This document shows, piece by piece, positions 51,931 to 60,540 of a stretch of 64,000 bases of DNA; the first letter of the stretch is position 1, and each line of letters begins with the position of its first letter. The notes below the pieces were generated by a model, which was not told the DNA's origin, ran no database searches, and worked only from the letters and a program-made list of their open reading frames with translations. A program made the position numbers and the translations under genes. The stretch spans positions 186,001 through 250,000 of the forward strand of contig NZ_JALPRK010000003.1 of the NCBI RefSeq assembly GCF_023195895.1, read 5' to 3'. The stretch is from Paenibacillus mellifer. Its GTDB lineage: Bacteria; Bacillota; Bacilli; Paenibacillales; Paenibacillaceae.

Positions 51931-52082
51931 CTAGCGTAGTCCCGCTTCAACCAACCGTTGATCCAGTTCAGCCTTCTGGCGCAAATGATGCCGGCTATGC
52001 ATGCCAACCAGCTCATCTGCCCAACGGACCATACTTCTACTTCGCTTTTATAGCGGAGCTGTCCTAACGTATATTCATCCAA
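51931..52082 (-). pseudogene. Internally deleted DinB-family gene remnant
   Basis: On the minus strand from 52082, one frame reads DEYTLGQLRYKSEVEVWSVGQ, like an N-terminal DinB segment. A second frame takes over and reads ADELVGMHSRHHLRQKAELDQ and RLVEAGLR, then stop at 51931. The latter is the metal-binding C-terminal helix of the DinB branch with HxxxRHHLRQK. The middle of the protein is gone and the two pieces are out of frame. The sigma factor reading frame runs into this remnant only by chance. The flanking 52083-52214 holds no gene that I can see. Confidence 0.6.
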
Positions 52083-52214
52083 ACTCGACTTTTACTGCTC
52101 GATCACGGCCACCGCATCCGGTTTTGGCATTCGATTCCCCCGTCTCGGCAAACTTCATCTTTCCTTCGTTCTAATCTCCATATTAGCAAAATTCTCCCGC
52201 TAATATATCATTTT

Positions 52215-53189
52215 TTAAATAAAATGCAGGGCACTCTGCGTGTTAAATTCCATGATTTCCTTCACGGTTTCCGCATTCGGAAATCCCCGTTGGAGAAGCC
52301 GGTGGGGACCGGCGCTGTAGGAGATATGATGGTAAAGCTTATAGAAGGCCATTCGATCGGGATCCAGTCCGCCGGTCCTCAAGTAACGATCGTAGTTGTC
52401 GAACCGGAACTCCATAAAGCTGTGCTCGTATTCAGGGTCGAAAAACAAGGCACCCTCGATGTCGATGAACCAGGGACGAAGTTCCCGGTCGACGAGCACG
52501 TGGTTTGGCCCCAGTTCCGCATGGATGAAACCGTAGGCAAGTCTTGGTTGAATCTTTCCGGCCAAGCCTTGGATGACCTCCACAAACCTGTCGTGATGGT
52601 TCCGGAACACCGGTACGTTCTCGGCTAAATACTCCAATTCGCGGCAAGCCTGTGCCAACATGGGTAAATGGCATCCGGAAGCCGACTGCGTCAACGTTTC
52701 CTGCAGTTTTCCCCAGTACGTTCTGGTTTGCCGGTGCAATCGGTTCAGCATGTCCGCGAGCGGTTCAAAGATCCGATCCTGAATCTTGGCGTCAGCCTGA
52801 AAGAAATCCGAAGCCTCCCTTCCTTCCACGTACTCGACAAAAGCGAAGTCCGCATCGCCCGTGGTAGCGCCCGACTCAAAGTGATACAGCTTCGGCGTGC
52901 GAACCTGAAGCTTCTCCATAAATTCGTACACCGTTCGAAATGACTCGCCCCCATACCCGGACATCGCTTCGGCAGCCTCCTTCTGCTCCAATTCTTCGCG
53001 AAAATAATTCATCCTAACATCCCATACATACAGCACAAAGCGAAAGCCATTCGAGCAACGGACCGTATATACTGCCTTCTGCGCTCCGCCGTGCATCTGG
53101 TTCGCCTCCTCCGGATGATATCCCGTTCCGAAGATGCGTTCCGTCCAATCCCCAAGCGTTCCCTGCAGCAAATCATTCATTTCGTTCAT
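52215..53189 (-). CDS. Aminoglycoside-phosphotransferase-like kinase family protein
   Basis: 324 residues from the ATG at 53189 (GGAGGAGCG upstream). The N-lobe is visible (KAVYTVRCSNGFRFVLYVW, EKEAAEA-type helix), as are the hinge (FAFVEYVEGREASDF) and the catalytic loop GFIHAELGPNHVLVD. In most APH/choline-kinase members the loop is HxDxxxxN; here the Asp is Glu (HAE). The metal-binding segment is WFIDIEGALFFDPEYE. It may be a weak or non-canonical kinase. Single gene, with a 330-bp intergenic region upstream. Confidence 0.8.
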   Translation of the reverse strand: MNEMNDLLQGTLGDWTERIFGTGYHPEEANQMHGGAQKAVYTVRCSNGFRFVLYVWDVRMNYFREELEQKEAAEAMSGYGGESFRTVYEFMEKLQVRTPKLYHFESGATTGDADFAFVEYVEGREASDFFQADAKIQDRIFEPLADMLNRLHRQTRTYWGKLQETLTQSASGCHLPMLAQACRELEYLAENVPVFRNHHDRFVEVIQGLAGKIQPRLAYGFIHAELGPNHVLVDRELRPWFIDIEGALFFDPEYEHSFMEFRFDNYDRYLRTGGLDPDRMAFYKLYHHISYSAGPHRLLQRGFPNAETVKEIMEFNTQSALHFI

Positions 53190-53285
53190 TTGAGCGCTCC
53201 TCCTACTGAATTCTTGCCCGATTAGCATAGAACGTTTGGAAAAAAAAGTATAGACTGTTTCTTGGCGATTTGTTATGATGTTGAA

Positions 53286-53348
53286 TAAGGTCTTTGCAAA
53301 AATAGGCATACACCAAGCCCAGGGAATTTCGTTCCCTGGGCTTTTTTG
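53286..53348 (+). ncRNA. Candidate short transcript ending at an orphan terminator
   Basis: A promoter-like pair, TAGACT (53251-53256), 17 bp, TATGAT (53274-53279), predicts a start near 53286. About 30 bases later a strong terminator begins: AAGCCCAGGGAA and TTCCCTGGGCTT, then a T run (53315-53347). No plus-strand gene precedes it, so a roughly 60-nt RNA is possible. It is only a prediction. Confidence 0.4.
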
Positions 53349-53444
53349 TTCTGTCGTTGAACCGGTGATCCTGCGAATTTCCTTGCTTCCCTAAAAAAAG
53401 GGCACCTCACCCGAAATATGGAACCTATTCACCCGATGGCCGGG

Positions 53445-53473
53445 TTGATAGAATGAAAGCGTTCTCCTATGTA
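53445..53473 (+). promoter_or_regulatory. GH16 gene promoter with a CRE-like catabolite site in the spacer
   Basis: TTGATA (53445-53450), 17 bp and TATGTA (53468-53473). The spacer contains TGAAAGCGTTCTCC (53454-53467), a near-perfect match to the CcpA-binding cre consensus. CCTATG (53466) and CATAGG (53492) form a further inverted repeat around the start site. This implies glucose repression of the glucanase. Confidence 0.75.
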
Positions 53474-53531
53474 AGTATTTTCCTGTGCGTGCATAGGTTG
53501 GGAGAATCACGATAATAAAGGGAGGGTATTT

Positions 53532-55913
53532 ATGAAAAGATCTCACTTTACGGAAAGGCGCCTGGTTCATAAGGTACTCAGCTTGGTCCTGGCGCTCGTA
53601 ATGGCGGCTGGGGTAAGTCTATTGCCAACACCTAAAGCTCAGGCGGCCGGGACAACCATTACCTCAATGAGTTACTTCTCGGCGGCAGACGGACCGGTGA
53701 TCACCAAGTCGGGTGTCGGACAAGCCAGCTACGGCTTCGTCATGCCGGTTTTTAATGGGGGCTCCGCCACCTGGAGCGATGTAGTCCAGGATTTGGGCGT
53801 GAAGGTGAAAGTGAACGGCAACTGGGTTGATATCGACAGTGTCGGAAGTTTTGTTTATAACCAGAACTGGGGTCACTGGAGTGACGGTGGGTTTAACGGC
53901 TATTGGTTTACCCTTTCCGCAACGACCGAGATTCAGCTGTACTCCAAAACCAACGGGGTGACGCTCGGATACACGCTCGTCTTTCAGAACATCAATAAAA
54001 CCACCATTACGGCGATGACGCCGACCCAAGGTCCGGTTATCACTGCAGGGCCAACGGGTGGGGCCGGCTTCACCTATCCTGTGTTTAATAATAATCCGGC
54101 AATTCCTTATGCAGCGGTCGCCGATGATTTAAAGGTGTACGTCAAACCCGTGAACAGCAGTGCATGGATTGATATTGATAATAATGCGGCCAGCGGATGG
54201 ATTTATGACCAGAACTTCGGCCAATTCACCGATGGCGGTGGCGGCTACTGGTTTAACGTCACGGAGTCGATCAACGTCAAGCTCGAGTCCAAGACCTCCT
54301 CGGCGAACCTCGTTTATACGATTCTTTTCAATGAACCTGTAAGAAATTCGTATGTCCTTACTCCCTATGAGGGAACGACTTTCACCGCAGATGTAAGCGG
54401 TGCCATTGGTTTGCCCCTGCCTAAAATCGATGGAGGCGCCCCGATCGCTACCGAACTGGGGAATTTCGTCTACCAGATCAACCTTAATGGGCAATGGGTC
54501 GATTTAGAGGACTCCGGACAAAGCGGGTTCGTTTATTCCGCGAGCGGTTATAATAACCTATCCAGCGCGAACCAATGGGGGTATTGGGCCGACCACATCT
54601 ATGGACTGTGGTTCCAGCCGATCCAGCAAGACATGCAGATCCGCATCGGTTATCCCCTCAATGGACAAAAAGGCGGTAACGTCGGCAGCAACTTCGTCAC
54701 TTACACGTTGATCGGTAATCCGGATGCACCGCGGCCGGACGATGCCGACCACGGGGATATTCCGCTCAGCTCGCCAACCGATCCGGCCATCGCGGGCATG
54801 ACGCTGGTCTGGCAGGACGAATTTATCGGAACCCAACTGGATACGGGCAAATGGAATTATGAACAGGGGTACTACCTCAACGACGACCCCGGCACTTGGG
54901 GTTGGGGCAATGCGGAGCTGCAGCATTACACGAACAGTCCGCAAAATATCTTCGTCCAGGACGGGAAGTTAAATATTCGAGCCATAAATGATCCTAAGTC
55001 CTTTCCGCAGGATCCAAGCCGGTCTGCGCCATACTCTTCCGGCAAGATTAACACCAAGGATCATTTCTCGCTCAAATACGGCAGGGTTGATTTCCGTGCG
55101 AAGCTGCCTACGGGGAATGGGATATGGCCGGCGCTCTGGATGCTTCCGCAAGATCATACCTACGGCACCTGGGCCGCTTCGGGTGAAATCGACGTCATGG
55201 AAGCTAGAGGACGTCTGCCTGGCATGACCTCCGGCGCCATCCATTTCGGCGGACAATGGCCGGCAAATACGCATCTCTCGGGCGAATACCATTTCCCGTC
55301 CGGGCAAACCATCGCGAATGACTACCATGTTTATTCCGTCGTATGGGAAGAGGACAACATCAAATGGTACGTAGACGGCAAATTCTTCTTCAAGGCAACC
55401 CGGGATCAATGGTATTCCACCGCGGCGCCAAACAATCCGACCGCTCCTTTCGATCAAGCGTTCTATCTCATCATGAACCTGGCCATTGGCGGGAACTTCG
55501 ATGGCGGCATCTCCCCAAGTCCCGGCGATATCCCGGCAACGATGCAAGTCGATTATGTACGTGTCTATAAAGATAATGGCAACAGCGGTGGTGGACAGAA
55601 TCCCGGCGATCCTGGCACCCCTTCCACGGTCGTGATCGGAGATCAAGTAAAGGGACTCAAGAAGACCGGCGATAACCTGTTGTTCTATGTCAACGGGGCT
55701 ACCTTCGCTGACCTGCACTATAAAATCAATAACGGCGGGCAATTGAATGTCGCTATGACCCCGGTGGGGAACGGCAACTATACCTATGCAGTCAATAACC
55801 TGAGCCAAGGGGCTACCGTGGAGTACTTCTTCACCTATAACCCCGGGCAAGGGGCGCTCGACACCCCATGGCAAACTTATGTTCACGGAGTAACCCAAGG
55901 AACGCCGGAGTAA
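53532..55913 (+). CDS. Secreted GH16 beta-1,3-glucanase (laminarinase type) with N-terminal repeats and CBM56-like domain
   Basis: 793 residues. Signal peptide 1-39 ending AQA-AG. Three homologous beta domains (about 41-155, 156-262, 263-400) share a V/W-D-I/L-D ... GYW pattern and have no assigned function. GH16 catalytic domain about 423-690 with GEIDVMEARG: Glu552 nucleophile, Asp554, Glu557 acid/base. Met in the ExDxxE motif context and the NAELQHYTNSPQN strand fit beta-1,3-glucanases. The C-terminal domain (697-793; LKKTGDNLLFYVNGATFADL) resembles CBM56, which binds beta-1,3-glucan. GGGAGG precedes the ATG. Confidence 0.88.
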   Translation: MKRSHFTERRLVHKVLSLVLALVMAAGVSLLPTPKAQAAGTTITSMSYFSAADGPVITKSGVGQASYGFVMPVFNGGSATWSDVVQDLGVKVKVNGNWVDIDSVGSFVYNQNWGHWSDGGFNGYWFTLSATTEIQLYSKTNGVTLGYTLVFQNINKTTITAMTPTQGPVITAGPTGGAGFTYPVFNNNPAIPYAAVADDLKVYVKPVNSSAWIDIDNNAASGWIYDQNFGQFTDGGGGYWFNVTESINVKLESKTSSANLVYTILFNEPVRNSYVLTPYEGTTFTADVSGAIGLPLPKIDGGAPIATELGNFVYQINLNGQWVDLEDSGQSGFVYSASGYNNLSSANQWGYWADHIYGLWFQPIQQDMQIRIGYPLNGQKGGNVGSNFVTYTLIGNPDAPRPDDADHGDIPLSSPTDPAIAGMTLVWQDEFIGTQLDTGKWNYEQGYYLNDDPGTWGWGNAELQHYTNSPQNIFVQDGKLNIRAINDPKSFPQDPSRSAPYSSGKINTKDHFSLKYGRVDFRAKLPTGNGIWPALWMLPQDHTYGTWAASGEIDVMEARGRLPGMTSGAIHFGGQWPANTHLSGEYHFPSGQTIANDYHVYSVVWEEDNIKWYVDGKFFFKATRDQWYSTAAPNNPTAPFDQAFYLIMNLAIGGNFDGGISPSPGDIPATMQVDYVRVYKDNGNSGGGQNPGDPGTPSTVVIGDQVKGLKKTGDNLLFYVNGATFADLHYKINNGGQLNVAMTPVGNGNYTYAVNNLSQGATVEYFFTYNPGQGALDTPWQTYVHGVTQGTPE

Positions 55914-55952
55914 ATGGACCGACCATTGGGATAAGAGAACAACATCAACAGA

Positions 55953-55985
55953 ACAGGGCTCCCTATAGCTGGGAGCCTTGTTTCC
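55953..55985 (+). terminator. Rho-independent terminator of the GH16 gene
   Basis: AACAGGGCTCCC and GGGAGCCTTGTT pair around TATAGCT and end in a T run. Confidence 0.82.
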
Positions 55986-56119
55986 ATCCTTTTTCCATGA
56001 ATTTCTCTATTCCATCGATACACTTTACTGGAATGAACTTTCGATTAACGGAAACGATAAGAGACTGCGGGGCTATGGTCTGCATCGATATCCTATATTC
56101 CGAATTGGAGGTCATTCTG

Positions 56120-59100
56120 TTGAACATCTTACGTGACGAACTAATCAGAACGAACGATGGTTATGAATTGTTGATTTACTTGGATCCGCAAAGGGTCGAG
56201 TTCGCTAATGAGTCGGATTCCCATCATAACCACAGTGAAGAGCTTTACTCCGATGTCCAGGAATATGCGAAGAAGAAGTATCCGAATGTCAGGATTAATG
56301 TCGCCAAGATTATTCTCGGCGGGATGTTGATCTCGACAGTTCCACTTACCGGTTTCGCAGGACAGGCACACGCGGCTTCTCCGAACGATTATGCCTCCGC
56401 TGCAGAATGGGCTAAGCCTGCCATCTCCCGGTTGATGGACAAGAATATTATCACGGGGGATCCGGCAGGGAACTTCAATCCGAAGTCAGCGATGAATCGG
56501 GATGCCTTCACAACCATGCTGGTTAAGGCACTCGTTCCCGCAACCGAGCTCGTGACTCCGGCCACCGCGACGTTTACCGACATTAACAAGGACCACTGGG
56601 CGTACACATACGTAGAAACTGCGGTAGCCAAGGGATGGATCACGGGGATCTCTGCAAATTCCTTCGGGGGGACCCAGGACGTGACACGCGAACAAATGGC
56701 GTCCATTTTCGTACGGGCTCTTGGATTAAGCGCAGACGATATCAGGGGGCTTGGCGACACCCTGACTTTCGAAGACAAAAACGATATTTCACCTTATGCC
56801 CGCGATGCGGTGGCTTTTGCGGTCACCAATGGTCTATTTGAAGGGATAACCCCCACCCGGTTCGAGGGCAGAACGAATGCCTCCCGCGAACAGGTTGCCG
56901 TTGTCGTCGATCGCTATTTAACAAACAAGGATAAGCTCCAGGACGCCGCTGCCGCTTTACTGTCGACTACCGTTACGGCTTCCGTCGGTGAGAATTTATC
57001 CACCGTAACCCTGACTTTTTCAAGAGAAATTGATTCGTTAACGGCATCGGATATCTCCATTAAAGCTGCAAGCGGCGCCATTCTCGGCATCAAAAATGTA
57101 AGTCTCAGCGATGATAAGAAATCGGCGGTCCTTACGACAGATAAAATGACCGGCGGTGTTCCTTACACCATTACGGTGAACAAACCAACCGTCAAAGCAC
57201 CGGCAACCGTTACTCCAGTGGTCACAGACCTTCTGGTGACAGACGTGTCCGCTGATAATAACAAGCAAATTCGGGTTACCTTCAACCAGGAATTGGACAG
57301 ATCTTCCGCTTTGCTCGCGTCGAACTATACGTACACAGGCGCCTCTTCCGGGATTACTTCCGTTGATCTATTGGACGATCAGAAATCCGTTCTCGTCACG
57401 TTGGCTCAAGCGGAAGGCCAACAGGCAGTGGGTACGCTGGCCATCAAGAACTTACAATCCGTGGCCGGGAATAAGCTGGCGAACTACAGTAAAACCGTGA
57501 CCTTCCTGGATTTGACCGTTCCGAGTGCAGTAGGGGCTAAGCTGGTTGCGCCGACCAAGGTCCAAGTGACCTTCTCGGAACCCGTTACCGCCGCGACTTT
57601 GAGCAATGCAGCCTTCTCTCTCAACAATAATACGTACTCGTTAGCGGGTGCTCCAACGATCGTAAGACCCAATGTCGTGGAGCTGACACTCGGCAGCGCC
57701 TTGCCAATCGGCGATTATACGTTAACCATTAACCCGGCGAAGACGGCGAGCGGCAATCAAATGAAAGACTTCGTAGGTCTGGCTGTACCCACAAGCGATA
57801 TTCCGTTTAGTTATGCTCCGGATACAACGGCTCCGGTCGCAAGTATAGCGGCAATCACCCAGACGTCGGTGACGATTCAGTTCGATGAACCGGTTAGCCT
57901 CGCGGGCACAGGGACGTTGAACAACGACTTCTCGGTGTACCACTCGAACAATAACGTGGCCGCTTATCGAGGAACCGCTTCTCTTAGCCCTGATGGACTG
58001 ACGATGACGGTGAACTTCGATCAAGCCCCACTGCCGCAAGGGAACGTTACCTTGTTCTTGAACAACAGCCCGACAACGGCATCGCAGCTTCAGGATGCCT
58101 GGGGGAATAAGTTCGTATCGACCACTCTCTCCTCATCCGTCATTGCCGATACGATTCCGCCGACGGTTGCCGGGGTAAACTATGTGGATTCTACCCACAT
58201 CGACGTGACATTCAGCGAAGCCGTGACCGGCGTCGATACCGCCGATTTCACATTGAAAGCCGCTGACGGGTCGACCGTGTCCGTCACCAACATTGCTCCG
58301 ACAAGCAATACGTATCGTTTAACTACGGCGACTCCGATCAACGGCTCGACCTACACGTTGAGCCTCGCGGAAGGCGTATTCACCGACACGTCGCTCGCAA
58401 GGAACAAAAATGCGGCTTACTCCACTTCTTTTAATGTGGATGATACCATTGCGCCAACGACAACAACAGGAACTTATACGGCGGACAAAAAGACTGTGTT
58501 AGTGAAGTTCAGCGAAGCCATGACGATCACGGGTCTGGGATCGGTCCTGGATACGAATTATTATCGATTTGCCGCTGAAGACGGCAGCAACCCAAGCGCG
58601 CTTCCCGCCGGCACTACGATTACGCCAACGGATGGCTATAAAGGGGTTCTCATCACGTTGCCAAGCGCGATTTCAAATTTAGGCTCCGGCAACTTTGCGA
58701 AAATCCTGGTAGGGCAAGTGAAGGACGCTGCGGGCAATTCTACGAGTGCCTTGAGTAATCCACTTCCCCTGACCGCGGCTAGTTTAACTGTTGGTAACCT
58801 TAGTGATGTCAGAGCGATTAGCCGGGATACGATTACGTTCAAAGTCGATTCCTACCTCAATGCCATCGATGTAACCAAATTTACGATTGACGGCCAACCG
58901 GCAGCTTCTGCAACTTACAAGAATGAAGCAGGCGTGGCTCTTGTCACTGTAAAAGCGCCAAGTATCGTGGTTAATCCGAGCACGGTGGTTCTGGACATTG
59001 CTGCCGGTGGTCTAATCTCTGACCTCAATATCTCCAGCGATGCGATTACCCAAACGGGCTCCATCGACTACGCGGCTCCAGCCATCGTGTCCCGCGTCAT

Positions 59101-59392
59101 TGCGGATACGAACGGCAACGACAAGTTCGATACCGTCACCGTCACCTTCTCGGAACCGATTCAAGCCACGTCCGTAGCTTTCGATTCCTTCCTGGTTGGG
59201 GGTTATACGATCGACGATGTGACCGTGAGCGCCGATGGGACGAAGGTGCTGCTGAAGCTGCAGGAGAAGGAACGAGCCGATATTTCCAGTCCAAAACCAA
59301 CCGTTCAGCTGGTGAAGTCCATTCGCGACGCCTCCCCGCAGCGTAATGTCATTGCGCCTGAGACGGCTGGCGTAGCGGCAACGACACCTTAG
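56120..59392 (+). CDS. SLH-domain cell-surface protein with multiple Ig-like (SbsA-type) domains
   Basis: 1090 residues from TTG 56120, fixed by GGAGG 8 bases upstream. The N-terminus LNILRDELIRTNDGYELLIYLDPQ, with a hydrophobic segment at 62-85 and AHAA cleavage site, is the common leader of Paenibacillus SLH proteins. Three SLH domains lie at about 90-275 (WAKPAISRLMDKNIITGDPAGNFNPKSAMNRDAF, then KGWITGISANSFGGTQDVTREQMASIF), which bind pyruvylated secondary wall polymer. About seven Ig-like repeats follow to 1085 (VQVTFSEPV, IDVTFSEAVTG, VTVTFSEPIQA). It is probably an S-layer or surface-adhesion protein. Confidence 0.87.
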   Translation: MNILRDELIRTNDGYELLIYLDPQRVEFANESDSHHNHSEELYSDVQEYAKKKYPNVRINVAKIILGGMLISTVPLTGFAGQAHAASPNDYASAAEWAKPAISRLMDKNIITGDPAGNFNPKSAMNRDAFTTMLVKALVPATELVTPATATFTDINKDHWAYTYVETAVAKGWITGISANSFGGTQDVTREQMASIFVRALGLSADDIRGLGDTLTFEDKNDISPYARDAVAFAVTNGLFEGITPTRFEGRTNASREQVAVVVDRYLTNKDKLQDAAAALLSTTVTASVGENLSTVTLTFSREIDSLTASDISIKAASGAILGIKNVSLSDDKKSAVLTTDKMTGGVPYTITVNKPTVKAPATVTPVVTDLLVTDVSADNNKQIRVTFNQELDRSSALLASNYTYTGASSGITSVDLLDDQKSVLVTLAQAEGQQAVGTLAIKNLQSVAGNKLANYSKTVTFLDLTVPSAVGAKLVAPTKVQVTFSEPVTAATLSNAAFSLNNNTYSLAGAPTIVRPNVVELTLGSALPIGDYTLTINPAKTASGNQMKDFVGLAVPTSDIPFSYAPDTTAPVASIAAITQTSVTIQFDEPVSLAGTGTLNNDFSVYHSNNNVAAYRGTASLSPDGLTMTVNFDQAPLPQGNVTLFLNNSPTTASQLQDAWGNKFVSTTLSSSVIADTIPPTVAGVNYVDSTHIDVTFSEAVTGVDTADFTLKAADGSTVSVTNIAPTSNTYRLTTATPINGSTYTLSLAEGVFTDTSLARNKNAAYSTSFNVDDTIAPTTTTGTYTADKKTVLVKFSEAMTITGLGSVLDTNYYRFAAEDGSNPSALPAGTTITPTDGYKGVLITLPSAISNLGSGNFAKILVGQVKDAAGNSTSALSNPLPLTAASLTVGNLSDVRAISRDTITFKVDSYLNAIDVTKFTIDGQPAASATYKNEAGVALVTVKAPSIVVNPSTVVLDIAAGGLISDLNISSDAITQTGSIDYAAPAIVSRVIADTNGNDKFDTVTVTFSEPIQATSVAFDSFLVGGYTIDDVTVSADGTKVLLKLQEKERADISSPKPTVQLVKSIRDASPQRNVIAPETAGVAATTP

Positions 59393-59422
59393 CCTAGATC
59401 AGCATCAACAGCGTCAACGCGA

Positions 59423-59459
59423 AGAGACTTGTCCAGAACCCTGGACAAGTCTCTATTTG
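59423..59459. terminator. Bidirectional terminator
   Basis: AGAGACTTGTCCAG and CTGGACAAGTCTCT form a perfect 14-bp stem with an AACC loop between convergent genes. Confidence 0.92.
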
Positions 59460-59467
59460 TTGAGTAA

Positions 59468-59935
59468 TTAGTATTCACCCTTGATCACGAAGAACGAACC
59501 CCGGATCGTTCCGGCCAATTTGGACTTCTGCCGGGCAAACTTAAATTTCTTCTCCTCCAGCTCTTTCGGGACCTCCATCCCTTCGGACAGCTTAAACCCG
59601 ACGGCCCGCTTCTTGGGATCATCCAAGGTGTACAGGACATTGACCCCAAGACCATCCTCATAGAAGACGAAGGCCCACCGGATATTCTCCACTTGGAACA
59701 GCGACGTTTCTAATGGGTTGGCGGCAAACTCGATGCCGCGTTCTTCCTTCAATACCCGGTTCACGTAGTCCAGGGTTTCCTGGCTTTCGCTGGCCGGTTC
59801 AACCGTAAACTCATGCTTATATTTGTTCATGAAATAACGCGCTTCATTGGCTCGCAACCCGGCTAGCGCCTCTGCTACAGGAGAGGATTCCAAACCGACG
59901 GTAGATACATTTTTGAAATCAACGATATAGGACAT
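59468..59935 (-). CDS. Conserved-looking protein of unknown function
   Basis: 155 residues; I do not recognise the family with confidence. AAGGAAGGG precedes the ATG. The sequence is soluble and mixed alpha/beta: YIVDFKNVSTVGLESSPVAEALA, LRANEARYFMNKYKHEF, WAFVFYEDGLGVNVLYTLDDPKKRAVGFKLSEGMEVP, IRGSFFVIKGEY. No signal peptide or membrane segment. It follows the GyrI-like gene by 21 bp in the same direction and is divergent from a WYL regulator, so the two small genes probably form one regulated unit. Confidence 0.7.
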   Translation of the reverse strand: MSYIVDFKNVSTVGLESSPVAEALAGLRANEARYFMNKYKHEFTVEPASESQETLDYVNRVLKEERGIEFAANPLETSLFQVENIRWAFVFYEDGLGVNVLYTLDDPKKRAVGFKLSEGMEVPKELEEKKFKFARQKSKLAGTIRGSFFVIKGEY

Positions 59936-59956
59936 GCTTACCCTTCCTTCTCTTCT

Positions 59957-60442
59957 CTAATTTCGAACAACGGGAATCCACATTTCTCCCACAACGCGAC
60001 CATTCTCTTGCCCCATCAAAACCGTTGCGTTCGGTCCTCCGACATAGGCGACTTGATTGACTTCCGGCAAGACCTGACCAAAGGCGATCCCCGCCAGCTG
60101 GTTGCTTAATTCATCAGCTGTCGTCCCTTCCCCTTTCACAATCAAGTACTCCCCTTTCGGGAATTGAATGACCCGGGAGCCTTCCGAGGTCGGCAACACT
60201 TCATGGCTCAACACGCCGGCGTAATGCATCATCTTGTTGTTTACCGCTTCATTCACGACAAATACGTAGTCGTTTTCGGCGATCGCTTTGAGCTGATCCA
60301 GTCTGCCATCCTCGTTCACGGCTTGCCAGAAGGTTGATTTTTCCTGATTGATGCCAACATAGTCCGTGTAATTACTTTTCAACTCCGTGCCCAGTCCAAA
60401 TACCGTAAAGCTGTCCTTTTCTTCCAATACGTAGTTCGCCAT
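59957..60442 (-). CDS. GyrI-like/AraC effector-binding domain protein
   Basis: 161 residues forming one effector-binding fold: an initial VLEEKDSFTVFGLGTEL strand, HYAGVLSHEVLPTSEGSRVIQFPKGEYLIVKGEG, and a final GEMWIPVV strand. The protein lacks a DNA-binding domain. Stand-alone GyrI-like proteins can bind or hydrolyse small toxic compounds. AAGGTAGG precedes the ATG. It is divergent from the WYL regulator at 60541, with 98 bp between the starts, and is the first gene of a two-gene unit. Confidence 0.83.
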   Translation of the reverse strand: MANYVLEEKDSFTVFGLGTELKSNYTDYVGINQEKSTFWQAVNEDGRLDQLKAIAENDYVFVVNEAVNNKMMHYAGVLSHEVLPTSEGSRVIQFPKGEYLIVKGEGTTADELSNQLAGIAFGQVLPEVNQVAYVGGPNATVLMGQENGRVVGEMWIPVVRN

Positions 60443-60540
60443 GTTTGAAAACCTACCTTCTTTAAAATTTGTTTTATCTTCTTGATGGGTTTATCATAAC
60501 TTTAAACCATGTCAAAAAATGAACCTGTTTAGGAGGCCTG

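Noticed and set aside
51885-52082. 66-residue N-terminal extension of the ECF sigma factor
   Set aside because: It consists of a DinB-like fragment and frame-shifted sequence; the ATG at 51884 has AAAGGAGG and begins the sigma domain.
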